Positions 54,409 through 63,231 of a DNA stretch of 64,000 bases are shown here, one piece after another; the first letter of the stretch is position 1, and each line of letters starts with the position of its first letter. Below the pieces are notes generated by a model. It was not told the origin of the DNA. It ran no database searches and worked only from the letters and a program-made list of their open reading frames with translations. Made by a program: the position numbers and the translations under genes. The stretch covers positions 54,572 to 118,571 of the forward strand of contig JAJYUH010000004.1 in the NCBI GenBank assembly GCA_021792635.1, in the 5' to 3' direction. The stretch comes from Natronospirales bacterium (GTDB taxonomy: Bacteria; Pseudomonadota; Gammaproteobacteria; Natronospirales; REEB76).

Positions 54409-55269
54409 ATGCGCCTGGTTCTCCTCAGCGGCCTGTCCGGCTCCGGCAAATCCGTGGCTCTCCACATGCTGGAGGACCTGGGCTATTACTGCGTGGACAA
54501 TATCCCCGCCGGCCTGCTGCAGAACCTGGTGCGCGAAACCCTGTTGAGCAGCGATCCGGCCTACCACAACATGGCGGTAGGTATTGACGCACGCAACCGC
54601 ATCGAGGACATCAGGTCCGTGCCGGAAACCGTGCGCCATCTGCGCACCCAGGGTATCGAATGCGACATCGTATTCCTGCATGCCGAGGACGGCGTGCTGT
54701 TGAAGCGCTACAACGAGACCCATCGCCCACACCCGCTGGCCAGCGAGGGACGCTCGCTGCGGGATGCCATCCGCGCGGAACGCGATCTCCTGGGCGCCAT
54801 CGCCGACGAAGCCGATATGGTGCTGGACACCACGCGTACTTCGGTGCATGAGTTGAGGGAACTGGTGCGCGCACGCATCCACCGCGGCGCGCGTCAGCAG
54901 TTGTCACTGCTGTTCCAATCCTTCGGATTCCGCCACGGGCTGCCGGGGGATTCGGATTTCGTCTTCGATGCCCGCGGCCTGCCGAATCCATACTGGGAAG
55001 CGGAGCTGCGCGCACTGACCGGCAGGGATGCGGCGGTGGTGCGTTTCCTGGAGGGCAGCGCGGCGGCACAGCGGTTCACCGGGGACCTGAGCGCGTTCCT
55101 GCAACACTGGATTCCGCAATTCGAATCTTCGAACCGCCGCTACCTCACGGTATCAGTGGGCTGTACCGGCGGTTATCACCGCTCGGTGTTCGTGGTGGAA
55201 AAACTGGCGGCGCATTTCCGCGCCGCGGGGCGGGAAGTGCTGGTGCGGCATAACGAATTGAAGGGTTGA
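54409..55269 (+). CDS. rapZ: RNase adapter protein RapZ
   Basis: RapZ is a nucleotide-binding protein that, in Escherichia coli, directs RNase E to the small RNA GlmZ and so adjusts glucosamine-6-phosphate synthesis. The 286-residue product has Walker A GLSGSGKSVALHMLEDLGYY, the VDNIPAGLLQNLV segment, and the C-terminal FQSFGFRHGLPGDSDFVFDA and VSVGCTGGYHRSVFVVEKLA. I chose the ATG at 54409; a GTG at 54400 is too near the AGG ribosome site. No glmS is visible. Confidence 0.95.
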   Translation: MRLVLLSGLSGSGKSVALHMLEDLGYYCVDNIPAGLLQNLVRETLLSSDPAYHNMAVGIDARNRIEDIRSVPETVRHLRTQGIECDIVFLHAEDGVLLKRYNETHRPHPLASEGRSLRDAIRAERDLLGAIADEADMVLDTTRTSVHELRELVRARIHRGARQQLSLLFQSFGFRHGLPGDSDFVFDARGLPNPYWEAELRALTGRDAAVVRFLEGSAAAQRFTGDLSAFLQHWIPQFESSNRRYLTVSVGCTGGYHRSVFVVEKLAAHFRAAGREVLVRHNELKG

Positions 55270-55342
55270 TGCGCGTGGCCTGCACGCCGCTCCTTCCGCA
55301 CCCGCCACAGGCGGCCGGCGCCCGCCTGACCGGCGTGGCCAT

Positions 55343-56719
55343 TCAGCCTGGCCCGTTACGCGCGGCAGGGGCATCCAACAGCGCCAAGATCGCCTGCGTA
55401 CTGCGCTCCACCAGCGCCGCGTCTCCGCGGCTTTCCACGTTCAGCCGCAGCAGCGGCTCGGTGTTGGAGCGGCGCAGATTGAATCGCCAGTCCGTGAACT
55501 CCATGCTGATGCCGTCCACCGACGAGATACGTTGCGCCTCGCCCGCATACCGTTCCTGAACCCGCCGCAAGGCGGCGTCCGCATCCGTCACGCCGCGGTT
55601 GATCTCGCCGCTTACCGGGAATCGGTCCTGGCGCGCCCGCACCAGCTCCGACAGTGGTGTATCGTTGGATGACAGGAGTTCCAGCAGCAGCAGCCAGGGA
55701 ATCATGCCGCTGTCGCAGTAGGCGAATTCCCGGAAATAATGGTGCGCGCTCATCTCGCCCCCATAAACCGCGTCCTCCGCCCGCATGCGCTCCTTGATGA
55801 AGGCATGACCGCATTTGGACTCGATGGGGATGCCGCCCAGACTTTCCACCATCTCGATGGTGTTCCACACAAGGCGCGGATCATGGATGATCTTCGACCC
55901 GGGATACTTGCGCAGGAACATCCCGGCGAACAACCCCACCAGGTAATAACCCTCGATAAACCGGCCGCGGGCGTCGAAAAAAAAGCAGCGGTCAAAATCC
56001 CCGTCCCAGGCGAGGCCGAGATCGGCCCCGGTTTTCCGTACCAGCCGGGCCGTTGCATCCCGGTGTTCCGGCAACAGCGGATTGGGCACGCCGTTCGGAA
56101 AATGGCCGTCGGGTTCCCGGTACAACCAGGTGACCTGCACGGGCAGGCGCGCAAACAGTTGTTCCAGCACCGGAGCGGCGGCGCCGTTACCCGGATTCGC
56201 CACCAGTTTCAGCGGGCGCAGAGTGCCCGTCACAAGACCGAGCAACTGATCCACATACGCATCGCGGGTGCTCACCGGCCGCACCGCGGCCGCACCGGAC
56301 GGAGCCGCGCGACGGTCGCCGAGCGCACGCCGGGCGATCTCCTTCAGCCCCGTGTCTTCACTCAGGGGGCGTGCGCCGGCGCGCACCAATTTGAAGCCGT
56401 TGTAGTCTGGCGGGTTGTGACTCGCCGTGACCATGACACCGCCGTCGCATCCCAGATGGTTGACGGCGTGATAGATCTCCTCGGTGCCGCACATGCCCAA
56501 GTCCAGTACCTCGGCACCACCGGCTGCAAGGCCCGCTGACACCGCCTGGGCGAAAGACGGACCGGACAGCCGCACGTCCCGTCCCACCACCACGCTGCGT
56601 GCATCAAGATATTCGGCGAACGCCCGGCCGATACGCGCCGCCAGGTCCGCATCCAGCTCGCCGGGCACGCGCCCGCGGATATCGTAAGCCTTGAAGCATT
56701 GGATGCGGGCGTCGCTCAT
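55343..56719 (-). CDS. manB: Phosphomannomutase (ManB/CpsG type)
   Basis: A 458-residue alpha-D-phosphohexomutase. The phosphoserine loop is VMVTASHNPPDYNGFKLV, the Mg site WDGDFDRCFFFDA, the sugar-binding loop GGEMSAHHYFREF and the phosphate-binding loop RRSNTEPLLRLN. It most resembles CpsG/ManB, converting mannose 6-phosphate to mannose 1-phosphate for GDP-mannose; activity on glucose phosphates (AlgC-like) is possible. It is convergent with rapZ. Confidence 0.88.
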   Translation of the reverse strand: MSDARIQCFKAYDIRGRVPGELDADLAARIGRAFAEYLDARSVVVGRDVRLSGPSFAQAVSAGLAAGGAEVLDLGMCGTEEIYHAVNHLGCDGGVMVTASHNPPDYNGFKLVRAGARPLSEDTGLKEIARRALGDRRAAPSGAAAVRPVSTRDAYVDQLLGLVTGTLRPLKLVANPGNGAAAPVLEQLFARLPVQVTWLYREPDGHFPNGVPNPLLPEHRDATARLVRKTGADLGLAWDGDFDRCFFFDARGRFIEGYYLVGLFAGMFLRKYPGSKIIHDPRLVWNTIEMVESLGGIPIESKCGHAFIKERMRAEDAVYGGEMSAHHYFREFAYCDSGMIPWLLLLELLSSNDTPLSELVRARQDRFPVSGEINRGVTDADAALRRVQERYAGEAQRISSVDGISMEFTDWRFNLRRSNTEPLLRLNVESRGDAALVERSTQAILALLDAPAARNGPG

Positions 56720-57001
56720 GGGTTATCCGCGTTCGCGATGACTCATCGGGATACTCGCCGCGCCGCGCTTCGACAGTCGCCGGCGGCGGGACCGGCATGA
56801 CAGGATGTGCGTCCGGTTTCCACAAAAACAGCCGCATGGAATTTCCAATCGGCGATTGCATGGTAACCGATTCCGGCTGCCGGGATAAGTACCGCCGTTC
56901 CCACACGCGACAGGCTGGTGCCCACCGCCATTCTGCATTACCCTGAATCGCGCAAGCCGACTGTTGCCGGCGGAACTGTGGCTCACGACAGGTAAACGGC
57001 G

Positions 57002-57475
57002 ATGCTGCTGACCAAAGCGCGCATTCACCGGGGAATACTGCTCGCTGCGTTGGCGCTGCTCGGCACATGTGCAAGCTCTCCGCCGGTGCCTGAGCTCTCG
57101 ACTATCAAGCTTCCTGCGCCACCCCCGGTGCTGCGTAATGTGTTATTGAAATTCAGAATTGGCGTGTGTTTCTCTCTTGCTTCCCCCCTGTCCGTCAGAC
57201 ATGACGGAAGTGCGTTATGTCGCCGGCGGCCAAACGGCTGCCGCAACGAGTTCACCTTGTGCGGAAATCGGCTTCCAATACCTGGATAAAAAAGAGTAGC
57301 CGATGTCCGCATGATGAAATCCAGCGGCGACGCCGGCCTGGACCGCGTCGCACTGCGCATCGTGACGCAGGCAAAGTTCCCGCCTCCTCCCGCACCGCTC
57401 ATAAAAAAGTACCGGAACTTCACCATCCCCGTATGCGGTGACGGTAAATCGAGCGCCGCTGCAAAGCAAAACTGA
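57002..57475 (+). pseudogene. Decayed tonB-like gene
   Basis: Bases 57311-57475 encode 54 codons containing KSSGDAGLDRVALRIVTQAK then FPPPPAPLIKKYRNFTIPVC, which fits the conserved TonB C-terminal pattern (SSG...LD..AL..V....FPPPP...TIPV). Upstream, 57002-57130 reads RIHRGILLAALALLGTC then SSPPVPELSTIKLPAPPPV, compatible with a TonB N-terminal helix and Pro-rich start. The periplasmic middle is missing and the frames do not join, so no working protein can be made. The N-terminal part might instead be a lipoprotein start (LLGTC). Confidence 0.5.
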
Positions 57476-57814
57476 GCGGCCCCCGGTTTTGGTGAAAGCG
57501 GCCGCACAGCCGCCGCAACACCGGATCGCGATGCGGCACGTTGCTGCCAGCGGGCAATTCCGGCTTTCAGATGCCGGCATTTCTTTTCCCGGTCAACCCG
57601 ATTGCACTGAGTCCCTGACACGCCTCCGCCGACCTCCGGCCCATCAGGGATCCGCGTACCATTGCGCGCGGATGTCCTCGCGGCACAGGCGCATGCGCAC
57701 CGCGCATGGGGTGCGAGGAATGCCTGCTGCCCAAGCGCGGGCGGGCATGCTAAATTGCGGCCGGTACACGTAAAAGAAATCACGGATCAGGCGCGACACG
57801 GGAGGGAGCGGGGC
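57476..57814. other. Intergenic region before the acyl/ABC operon
   Basis: I see no gene in these 339 bp; open frames here have no recognisable content. CATGCTAAAT at 57746-57755 could be a -10 element for the downstream operon, without a clear -35. GGAGGGAG (57801-57808) is the ribosome site of the ABC ATPase gene. Confidence 0.4.
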
Positions 57815-58738
57815 GTGATTCAGATTGACGGCTTGAGCTTCCGCTATCCCCGGGGGGAGAACGACGCCATCAGCAAGCTTTCGCTGCGCGTGCGACCGGG
57901 AAGCCTGTTCGGTCTGCTGGGACCGAATGGTTCGGGGAAGACCACCTTGATTTCGATTTTGACGGGACTGCTGCCCTCTCCGCCCGGGCGGGTGCAGATT
58001 GAGGGCAAGCCGCTGCCCGCCCGGCGCCCGGAAATCCAGTCATGCAGTGCGCTGGTGCCGCAGGACTATGCCTTTTATCCACGCCTGAGCGTCGCGGAAA
58101 ACCTTGCGTTTTTCGCCGGTGCGCTCGCCATTCCGGCCGCAGATACCGGCGTTCGCATGCAAGAAGCCCTCTCGGTATCGGGTCTGGAACCTTTCCATGG
58201 CGCGCGCGCGGAAAGACTCTCCGGAGGTCTCAAACGCCGGCTGAATCTGGCCATCGGCTTGTTGAACCGTCCACGTCTGCTGTTTCTGGACGAACCCACG
58301 GTGGGCATTGATCCGCAGTCACGTCACTTTATTCTCGAAACCATCCGTCGCATCAACCGCCGGGGCGCCACGGTGGTGTACACCTCGCACAATATGGAGG
58401 AAGTGGAATCGCTGTGCGATGAAATTGGCGTGCTGGACAATGGGCGGCTGCTGGTACAGGGAACCCTGGAGCAGTTGTTGGGGGGCAGTGAAAGCAAACA
58501 ACTGGTGGTGGGACTCGCGTCCCCGCTCACCGCCGAACAGAGCAAAGCGCTGGCTGCCCGGCCCGGGCTGGAAATCGCGGGTTCCGAGTTGTGCGTTCCC
58601 TCATGCAGCGCAGCGGATTTTCACCGCCTCATGGCCCTGCTGGCAAATCACGGGATCGAGCCGAGCCGGGTGAAATACGGCTATGGAAACCTGGAGCAAT
58701 TGTTTCTGCATCTGACCGGACACCGGCTGAGGGACTGA
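57815..58738 (+). CDS. ABC-2 type exporter ATPase
   Basis: A 307-residue ATPase. Walker A is GLLGPNGSGKTTLISILTGL, Q-loop ALVPQDYAFYPRLSVAENLA, signature RLSGGLKRRLNLAIGLL, Walker B LLFLDEPTVGIDPQSRH, switch His in YTSHNMEEVE. The C-terminal 80 residues extend beyond the nucleotide-binding domain as in drug and lipid exporters. The GTG at 57815 follows a strong GGAGGGAG site. First gene of the operon ATPase-permease-ACP-KS-KS-like. Confidence 0.9.
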   Translation: MIQIDGLSFRYPRGENDAISKLSLRVRPGSLFGLLGPNGSGKTTLISILTGLLPSPPGRVQIEGKPLPARRPEIQSCSALVPQDYAFYPRLSVAENLAFFAGALAIPAADTGVRMQEALSVSGLEPFHGARAERLSGGLKRRLNLAIGLLNRPRLLFLDEPTVGIDPQSRHFILETIRRINRRGATVVYTSHNMEEVESLCDEIGVLDNGRLLVQGTLEQLLGGSESKQLVVGLASPLTAEQSKALAARPGLEIAGSELCVPSCSAADFHRLMALLANHGIEPSRVKYGYGNLEQLFLHLTGHRLRD

Positions 58739-58739
58739 A

Positions 58740-59948
58740 ATGCGCACGCTGTACTCCCTCGTCAAAAAGGAATGGATCATGCTGCTGCGCGACTGGCATG
58801 CGCTGCTGCTGCTGTTCGTCATGCCCGCGGTATTCATTCTGGTCATGTCGCTCGCCTTGCAGAACAGCTTTGCCTCACAGCAGGCCGTGCATATCCGTTA
58901 CTACCTGATCAATGAAGATCCGGGGCCGGTCAGCGCGGCGCTGACGCAACGGCTGCTCGCGGTGCCGGGATTCAGCGCTTTGCCCGCACAGGCCCCGGTC
59001 GCGGCGCTGGCAACCCGGGTGCGCCGCGACCGGGCGCAGTTCCTGGTAGTGATCCCGCGCGGTTTCGGCCAGGCCCTGCTGCATGTCCATCCGCTGCCGG
59101 TGCGCATGCTGGCCGGACCGGGAGTCGAACCGGCGGTGTACAAGCTGTTTGAGGTTGCGTTGCGTAACGCCCTCGGCCGGATCTATGCGCAACGCGCGCT
59201 GGCGCGCCTGAGAAACCTGGCACCCGCTCCGGTTTCCGCCGCTGTTCCGGGCTTTGATTTCGATGCCGCAGACAAGCTGCTGCAAGCCGCATCGCTGTAT
59301 CAGACGCACGGGCGGACGGAATTCCCCTCTTCGGTGCAGCAGAATGTGCCGGCGTGGCTGGTTTTCGCCATGTTTTTCATCGCCATTCCGCTCTCCACCA
59401 CCTGGATGCAGGAACGGCAGCAGGGCACCTATGCGCGGCTGCGCAGCATGGGGTTGAGCACACGCACGCTGCTGCTGGGCAAATTGCTGCCGTATCTCGG
59501 CATCAATCTCCTGCAGGTGATCCTGATGCTGCTCGTGGGACTCATCGTACTGCCCTGGCTCGGAGGCGACCGGCTCACCCTGGGACACTCGCCGCCGGCC
59601 CTCGCCGTCATGGCACTGACGGTAAGTTTCGCATCCGTGACCTATGCCCTGCTGGTAGCGACTCTGGTTTCCACCGGCGAGCAGGCGACGATTTTCACCG
59701 GCGTGGCCAATCTGCTGATGGCGGCGCTGGGCGGAATCATGGTGCCGCGCTTCCTGATGCCGCCGCTCATGCAGGCATTGAGTGCGTATTCCCCCATGGC
59801 CTGGGGGCTGGAGGGCTTTCTCGACGTGTTCCTGCGGCACGGCGGACTCAGGACGGTGGCGCCGGAAGCCTTGCGCCTGGTTGCGTTCGGTCTTGCCTGT
59901 CTGGCGCTGGCGGGTCTGCGGCCCGGCAGGCGGGAAGGAAAAGGATGA
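58740..59948 (+). CDS. ABC-2 type exporter permease
   Basis: A 402-residue membrane protein: one N-terminal helix (WHALLLLFVMPAVFILVMSL), a large outer domain of about 170 residues, and five helices at the C-terminus (from WLVFAMFFIAIPLSTTWMQE to the end). This is the YhhJ/LinK-like arrangement seen in exporters of lipids, polyketides and drugs. It starts 1 bp after the ATPase gene and its stop overlaps the ACP start by 4 bp, so exporter and carrier protein are made together. Confidence 0.88.
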   Translation: MRTLYSLVKKEWIMLLRDWHALLLLFVMPAVFILVMSLALQNSFASQQAVHIRYYLINEDPGPVSAALTQRLLAVPGFSALPAQAPVAALATRVRRDRAQFLVVIPRGFGQALLHVHPLPVRMLAGPGVEPAVYKLFEVALRNALGRIYAQRALARLRNLAPAPVSAAVPGFDFDAADKLLQAASLYQTHGRTEFPSSVQQNVPAWLVFAMFFIAIPLSTTWMQERQQGTYARLRSMGLSTRTLLLGKLLPYLGINLLQVILMLLVGLIVLPWLGGDRLTLGHSPPALAVMALTVSFASVTYALLVATLVSTGEQATIFTGVANLLMAALGGIMVPRFLMPPLMQALSAYSPMAWGLEGFLDVFLRHGGLRTVAPEALRLVAFGLACLALAGLRPGRREGKG

Positions 59949-60214
59949 TGAACCGGGAACAGCTCAAACTCGAACTCAAGCAGATGATTATCCGGGAATG
60001 TGAAAAGGACTTGCGCCCGGAGCAAATCCCGGATGACGCCGTACTCATCGGCAGCGAGGGCAGTCTGGCCCTGGATTCCCTGGACGCGCTGCAGATCGCG
60101 CTGGCGGTCAAACAGCAGTATGGCAAGCGCATTGACGGCAACAATCAGACGCGCGCCGCACTGACTTCCATCAATACGCTCGCCGACTTTATCCTGCCGG
60201 ACGGCGTACCCTGA
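59945..60214 (+). CDS. Acyl carrier protein
   Basis: An 89-residue carrier protein. The attachment Ser for 4'-phosphopantetheine is in the motif LALDSLDALQIALAVK, about residue 40; helix IV follows INTLADFIL. It is distinct from the housekeeping AcpP pattern (GADSLDTVEL) and so is probably dedicated to this pathway. Two ATGs (59945 and 59948) are possible; the first overlaps the permease stop. Confidence 0.92.
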   Translation: MMNREQLKLELKQMIIRECEKDLRPEQIPDDAVLIGSEGSLALDSLDALQIALAVKQQYGKRIDGNNQTRAALTSINTLADFILPDGVP

Positions 60215-60223
60215 AAATCATCC

Positions 60224-61375
60224 ATGGCAGGCGCGTACATTCGGGGTATGGGATTGAGCTGCGCGCTGGGCGAGGACGCGGCAAGCAGCGTGTCGGCCCT
60301 GCAGCGCCGGCAGATGCGCCCGGTGGCGTTGCGGCTGGAGGAATTCACCGAGCCGGTGCAGATGCCGTATTACCGCATCCCGGATCGCGCGGAATTGTTT
60401 GATGCCGGACGGCTCGCACGTCTGCTGCCCCCGGCGGCCCGCGCCGCGGTGACCCAGGCCGGACTGACGCCCGGGGAAATCCGCCGGCTGCCGCTGTTCA
60501 TCGGATCTTCCTGTTTTTCCATCGGCGTGTCTGAAGCGCGCTACGCCGCGGCGCTGGCGCAGCAACCGCAAACTGCGATACCCATGCCCCTGTGCGGCTA
60601 TCAGGATATGGCCGTGGTCCTGCAACAGACGCTCGGTTGCCGGGGCGACACCTACACCTACAACACCGCCTGCACGGCATCGGCCAATGCGCTGCTGGGC
60701 GCGCTGCACATGATCGAACTGGGCTGGTACCGGCACGCCCTGGTGGTGGGCGCAGAGTTGGCCAATCGCACCACGCTCGCGGGTTTCTCGGGCCTGCAGA
60801 TCGTGGCAGACGCGCTGCGCCCTTTCGATGCGGCGCGCAAGGGCCTCGTGCTGGGCGAGGGCATCGGTGCGGTGGTGCTGTCGGCGGAAACGGATTCCAC
60901 AAACCGCCTGCGGGTGCTCGGCGGCGCCAGCAATTGCGACACATGGAGCGTCACCACCGCCGACACCGGAGGCAAGTCCGTGGCGGCGGTATTGAGTCAG
61001 GCCCTGGAACAGACGCATCTGCAGCCGCGCCAGGTACGCGCCATCAAGGCGCATGGCACCGCCACGCCCGCGGGCGACACCGCCGAAGCCCTGGGGATGC
61101 GGCAGGTGTTTGCCGGTGTGCCGCCGCTGTCGGTGCTCAAACCCTGTCTCGGACACACGTTGGGCGCATGCGGGATCAACGAACTGATCCTGTTCGCCGG
61201 CGCGCTGCAACGCGGCTTCCTGCCCGCCACGCCCGGATTTGCAACACCCGATCCCGCACTCGGCGTGCAGCCGATCACCGCGCCGGAGCCGGCGCCGGAC
61301 GGCCACTATCTGCTCAACCATTTCGGGTTCGGCGGCAACAACACCGTGCTGGTACTGGAAAAGACCGCGCCATGA
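60224..61375 (+). CDS. Beta-ketoacyl-ACP synthase (active KS)
   Basis: A 383-residue condensing enzyme of the FabF/FabB type. Catalytic residues are visible: Cys150 in YTYNTACTASANALLGAL, His277 in IKAHGTATPAGD, and Lys306/His311 in LKPCLGHTLGACG; the GFGGNN motif is at the end (HFGFGGNNTVLVLE). It should condense malonyl-ACP with an acyl primer. The gene follows the ACP gene by 9 bp and overlaps the next by 4 bp. Confidence 0.93.
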   Translation: MAGAYIRGMGLSCALGEDAASSVSALQRRQMRPVALRLEEFTEPVQMPYYRIPDRAELFDAGRLARLLPPAARAAVTQAGLTPGEIRRLPLFIGSSCFSIGVSEARYAAALAQQPQTAIPMPLCGYQDMAVVLQQTLGCRGDTYTYNTACTASANALLGALHMIELGWYRHALVVGAELANRTTLAGFSGLQIVADALRPFDAARKGLVLGEGIGAVVLSAETDSTNRLRVLGGASNCDTWSVTTADTGGKSVAAVLSQALEQTHLQPRQVRAIKAHGTATPAGDTAEALGMRQVFAGVPPLSVLKPCLGHTLGACGINELILFAGALQRGFLPATPGFATPDPALGVQPITAPEPAPDGHYLLNHFGFGGNNTVLVLEKTAP

Positions 61376-62232
61376 TCCGGGCGATATCCGCCTGCGATTA
61401 CCTGCAACCGGTGCCTGACGGCGCCGCGCTGCCGCCGCTGGAAGCGGCCCTGAAGGATTTGTGCCGGGAGCGATTTCGGCGCATTGACCGCTTCATCCAG
61501 TTGGCACTGCTCGGCTCCGCGCGCTGCGTGGCCGGCCGCACCCTGCGGCCGGATTGCGGCATTTATCTCGGCTCCGGTCTCGGACCCATCGGCAATAATA
61601 TCGTCACCCAGCAGCAATTGATACGCGATGCGGAAATCCCCAAGCCGGTCAACTTCGTCAACACGCTGGGCAGCAGCGCCGGATTCTACGTCGCCAGAAA
61701 TCTGGGCCTGCAGGGGCAGAATTTTTTCATTTCCCGGCGCGGAGCCAGCCTGCAAGCGGTGCTGAGCGCGGCCATCGCGGATCTGACATGCGGTGTCGTC
61801 GGGCAGGCTTTGCTGGGCGTGGTGGAGGAAGTGGCGCTGCCGCTCGCGGAGCATCGTCTGCGTCAGCACTTGCCCGGAGATCTGACGCTGGCCGAAGGCA
61901 GCCATTGGCTGCTGTTGCAGCCGGGTACCGGTGACTCCCGATCCCTGGAGCTGAAGCATTTCACCAAGTTTGCGGCGCTGGAGGATTTTCTGAAATCGGT
62001 GTGGCGCACGGGCGACCGGCTGTGTTGCGCCCGCAGCATGGAAGCGCGCGTGGCCGGAGCGTTGCGGCGGGATTTCGATGCCGGAGCCCGGCCGGACCCG
62101 GCTGCTGCATTTCACGACAGCCTGGAAGCGGCGTGGCTTGCGGCATTTGCCGCCAGCCCTGAGCCGGGGACGCTATTTCTCGCGGACGGGAGCCCGGAAC
62201 GCGGCTGGTCCTTGTTTTATCTCGGCGCGTAG
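61372..62232 (+). CDS. Ketosynthase-like partner without active Cys
   Basis: A 286-residue protein related to the N-terminal half of ketosynthases. The pattern VNFVNTLGSSAGFYVARNLG occupies the place of the active-site loop, but no Cys is there, and the later His-His/Lys part is absent. It resembles chain-length-factor-like or ketosynthase-like proteins of aryl-polyene-type clusters. It probably pairs with the active KS rather than acting alone. Its last 60 bp overlap the convergent BtrH-like gene. Confidence 0.75.
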   Translation: MIRAISACDYLQPVPDGAALPPLEAALKDLCRERFRRIDRFIQLALLGSARCVAGRTLRPDCGIYLGSGLGPIGNNIVTQQQLIRDAEIPKPVNFVNTLGSSAGFYVARNLGLQGQNFFISRRGASLQAVLSAAIADLTCGVVGQALLGVVEEVALPLAEHRLRQHLPGDLTLAEGSHWLLLQPGTGDSRSLELKHFTKFAALEDFLKSVWRTGDRLCCARSMEARVAGALRRDFDAGARPDPAAAFHDSLEAAWLAAFAASPEPGTLFLADGSPERGWSLFYLGA

Positions 62233-63231
62233 CTGTTTATAGATGCTGCGTTCCCGCTGCGCGCAATGCAGCAAGGCATCGGCCAGCAGGCCGTAATCCA
62301 GCGGCATCCGCCCCTTGCACATTTTCGCGGCGTGCAGCGCGAAGCGCCGCCATGCGTCGCCCACCGCGGTCAGTTCATCCGCAATGACCGCGAGGCCGGG
62401 CTTGCCCAGCACGCCGGCGGCTTCCTGGAGGAAGGACGCGTACAGGAAACGGAAACCGGCGCCGCCGGTGCCGATTTCTTCCTGCATGCGCACCATGTGA
62501 CCCAGCAGCAGCCTGTTGTAATGCTCCTCGCGCGGGTCCAGACGGCGTATTTTGCGTGATACCAGGCGGATGCCGCGCACACCCAATATCGGCACGGGCA
62601 CGTGGAGCATCATGCCGGTGGTGTAGAGAATCGCCTTGCGGATGGCGCGCGGCAGATCCAGCCTGGGCGGAATGTATCGCGGATAGTAGAGCAGACCCCT
62701 GGGCGCCAGCACACCGCGCGTGAAGCGCGCCTTGCGCAGGGAATCCGCATCGCATTCCACCCGGATATCAATCACCGGGTCGCTGATCAGGTAATGATTG
62801 CCGCGTTTTCCGTACACCACCAGATTGTGGGCGTTGAAATGAAAGCGCATATCCGGCGGAAAATAGGACAACCAGAACGCCGACGTTTGCAGGCCGACCG
62901 CCCGGCCCCGGGACAGGTATTGATCGAGCGCCTGCATGCCGGCCGCCGGTTGCCGGAAGGTTTCAAAGTGCATCTCGATGCCGAGACGCCGGGTCAGGCC
63001 GCGGATGATGCTGCCGGGCGGCATGCGGTAAGCAAACAGCGGCAAGCCGCCGAATTTGATGAACGGCAGGTAGGCGAAGCCCAACCCGGCGGCGATGCCG
63101 AAGGCCATCGGCTCGGAAATCGGCATGTTTTGATGGCGCAGCAGGGACGAGATTACGCCGCTTTCACAATGCGCACTTTGCCGGTGATCGAAGGGAATCT
63201 CGACCTCAAGCGGCAGGGAGGCGGCGTTCAC
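62173..63231 (-). CDS. BtrH-like acyltransferase (BtrH_N + DUF4872)
   Basis: A 352-residue protein. The first 150 residues match the BtrH N-terminal domain: AHCESGVISSLLRHQNMPIS (candidate nucleophile Cys22) then EPMAFGIAAGLGFAYLPF, with the cysteine-peptidase-like HNLVVYGKRGNHYLISDPVI. The rest fits DUF4872. BtrH in butirosin synthesis moves an acyl group from an ACP onto an amine, so here it may off-load the product of the ACP/KS genes. The GTG at 63231 overlaps the upstream stop (GTGA). Confidence 0.82.
   Translation of the reverse strand: MNAASLPLEVEIPFDHRQSAHCESGVISSLLRHQNMPISEPMAFGIAAGLGFAYLPFIKFGGLPLFAYRMPPGSIIRGLTRRLGIEMHFETFRQPAAGMQALDQYLSRGRAVGLQTSAFWLSYFPPDMRFHFNAHNLVVYGKRGNHYLISDPVIDIRVECDADSLRKARFTRGVLAPRGLLYYPRYIPPRLDLPRAIRKAILYTTGMMLHVPVPILGVRGIRLVSRKIRRLDPREEHYNRLLLGHMVRMQEEIGTGGAGFRFLYASFLQEAAGVLGKPGLAVIADELTAVGDAWRRFALHAAKMCKGRMPLDYGLLADALLHCAQRERSIYKQLRAEIKQGPAAFRAPVREK

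Noticed and set aside
57025..57783. 252-codon minus-strand frame across the tonB debris
   Set aside because: No recognisable domain, and the TonB-like signature lies on the plus strand.
60592..62232. 546-codon frame extending the KS-like gene upstream
   Set aside because: The upstream part overlaps the active KS gene out of frame; the true start is the ATG at 61372 coupled to the KS stop.
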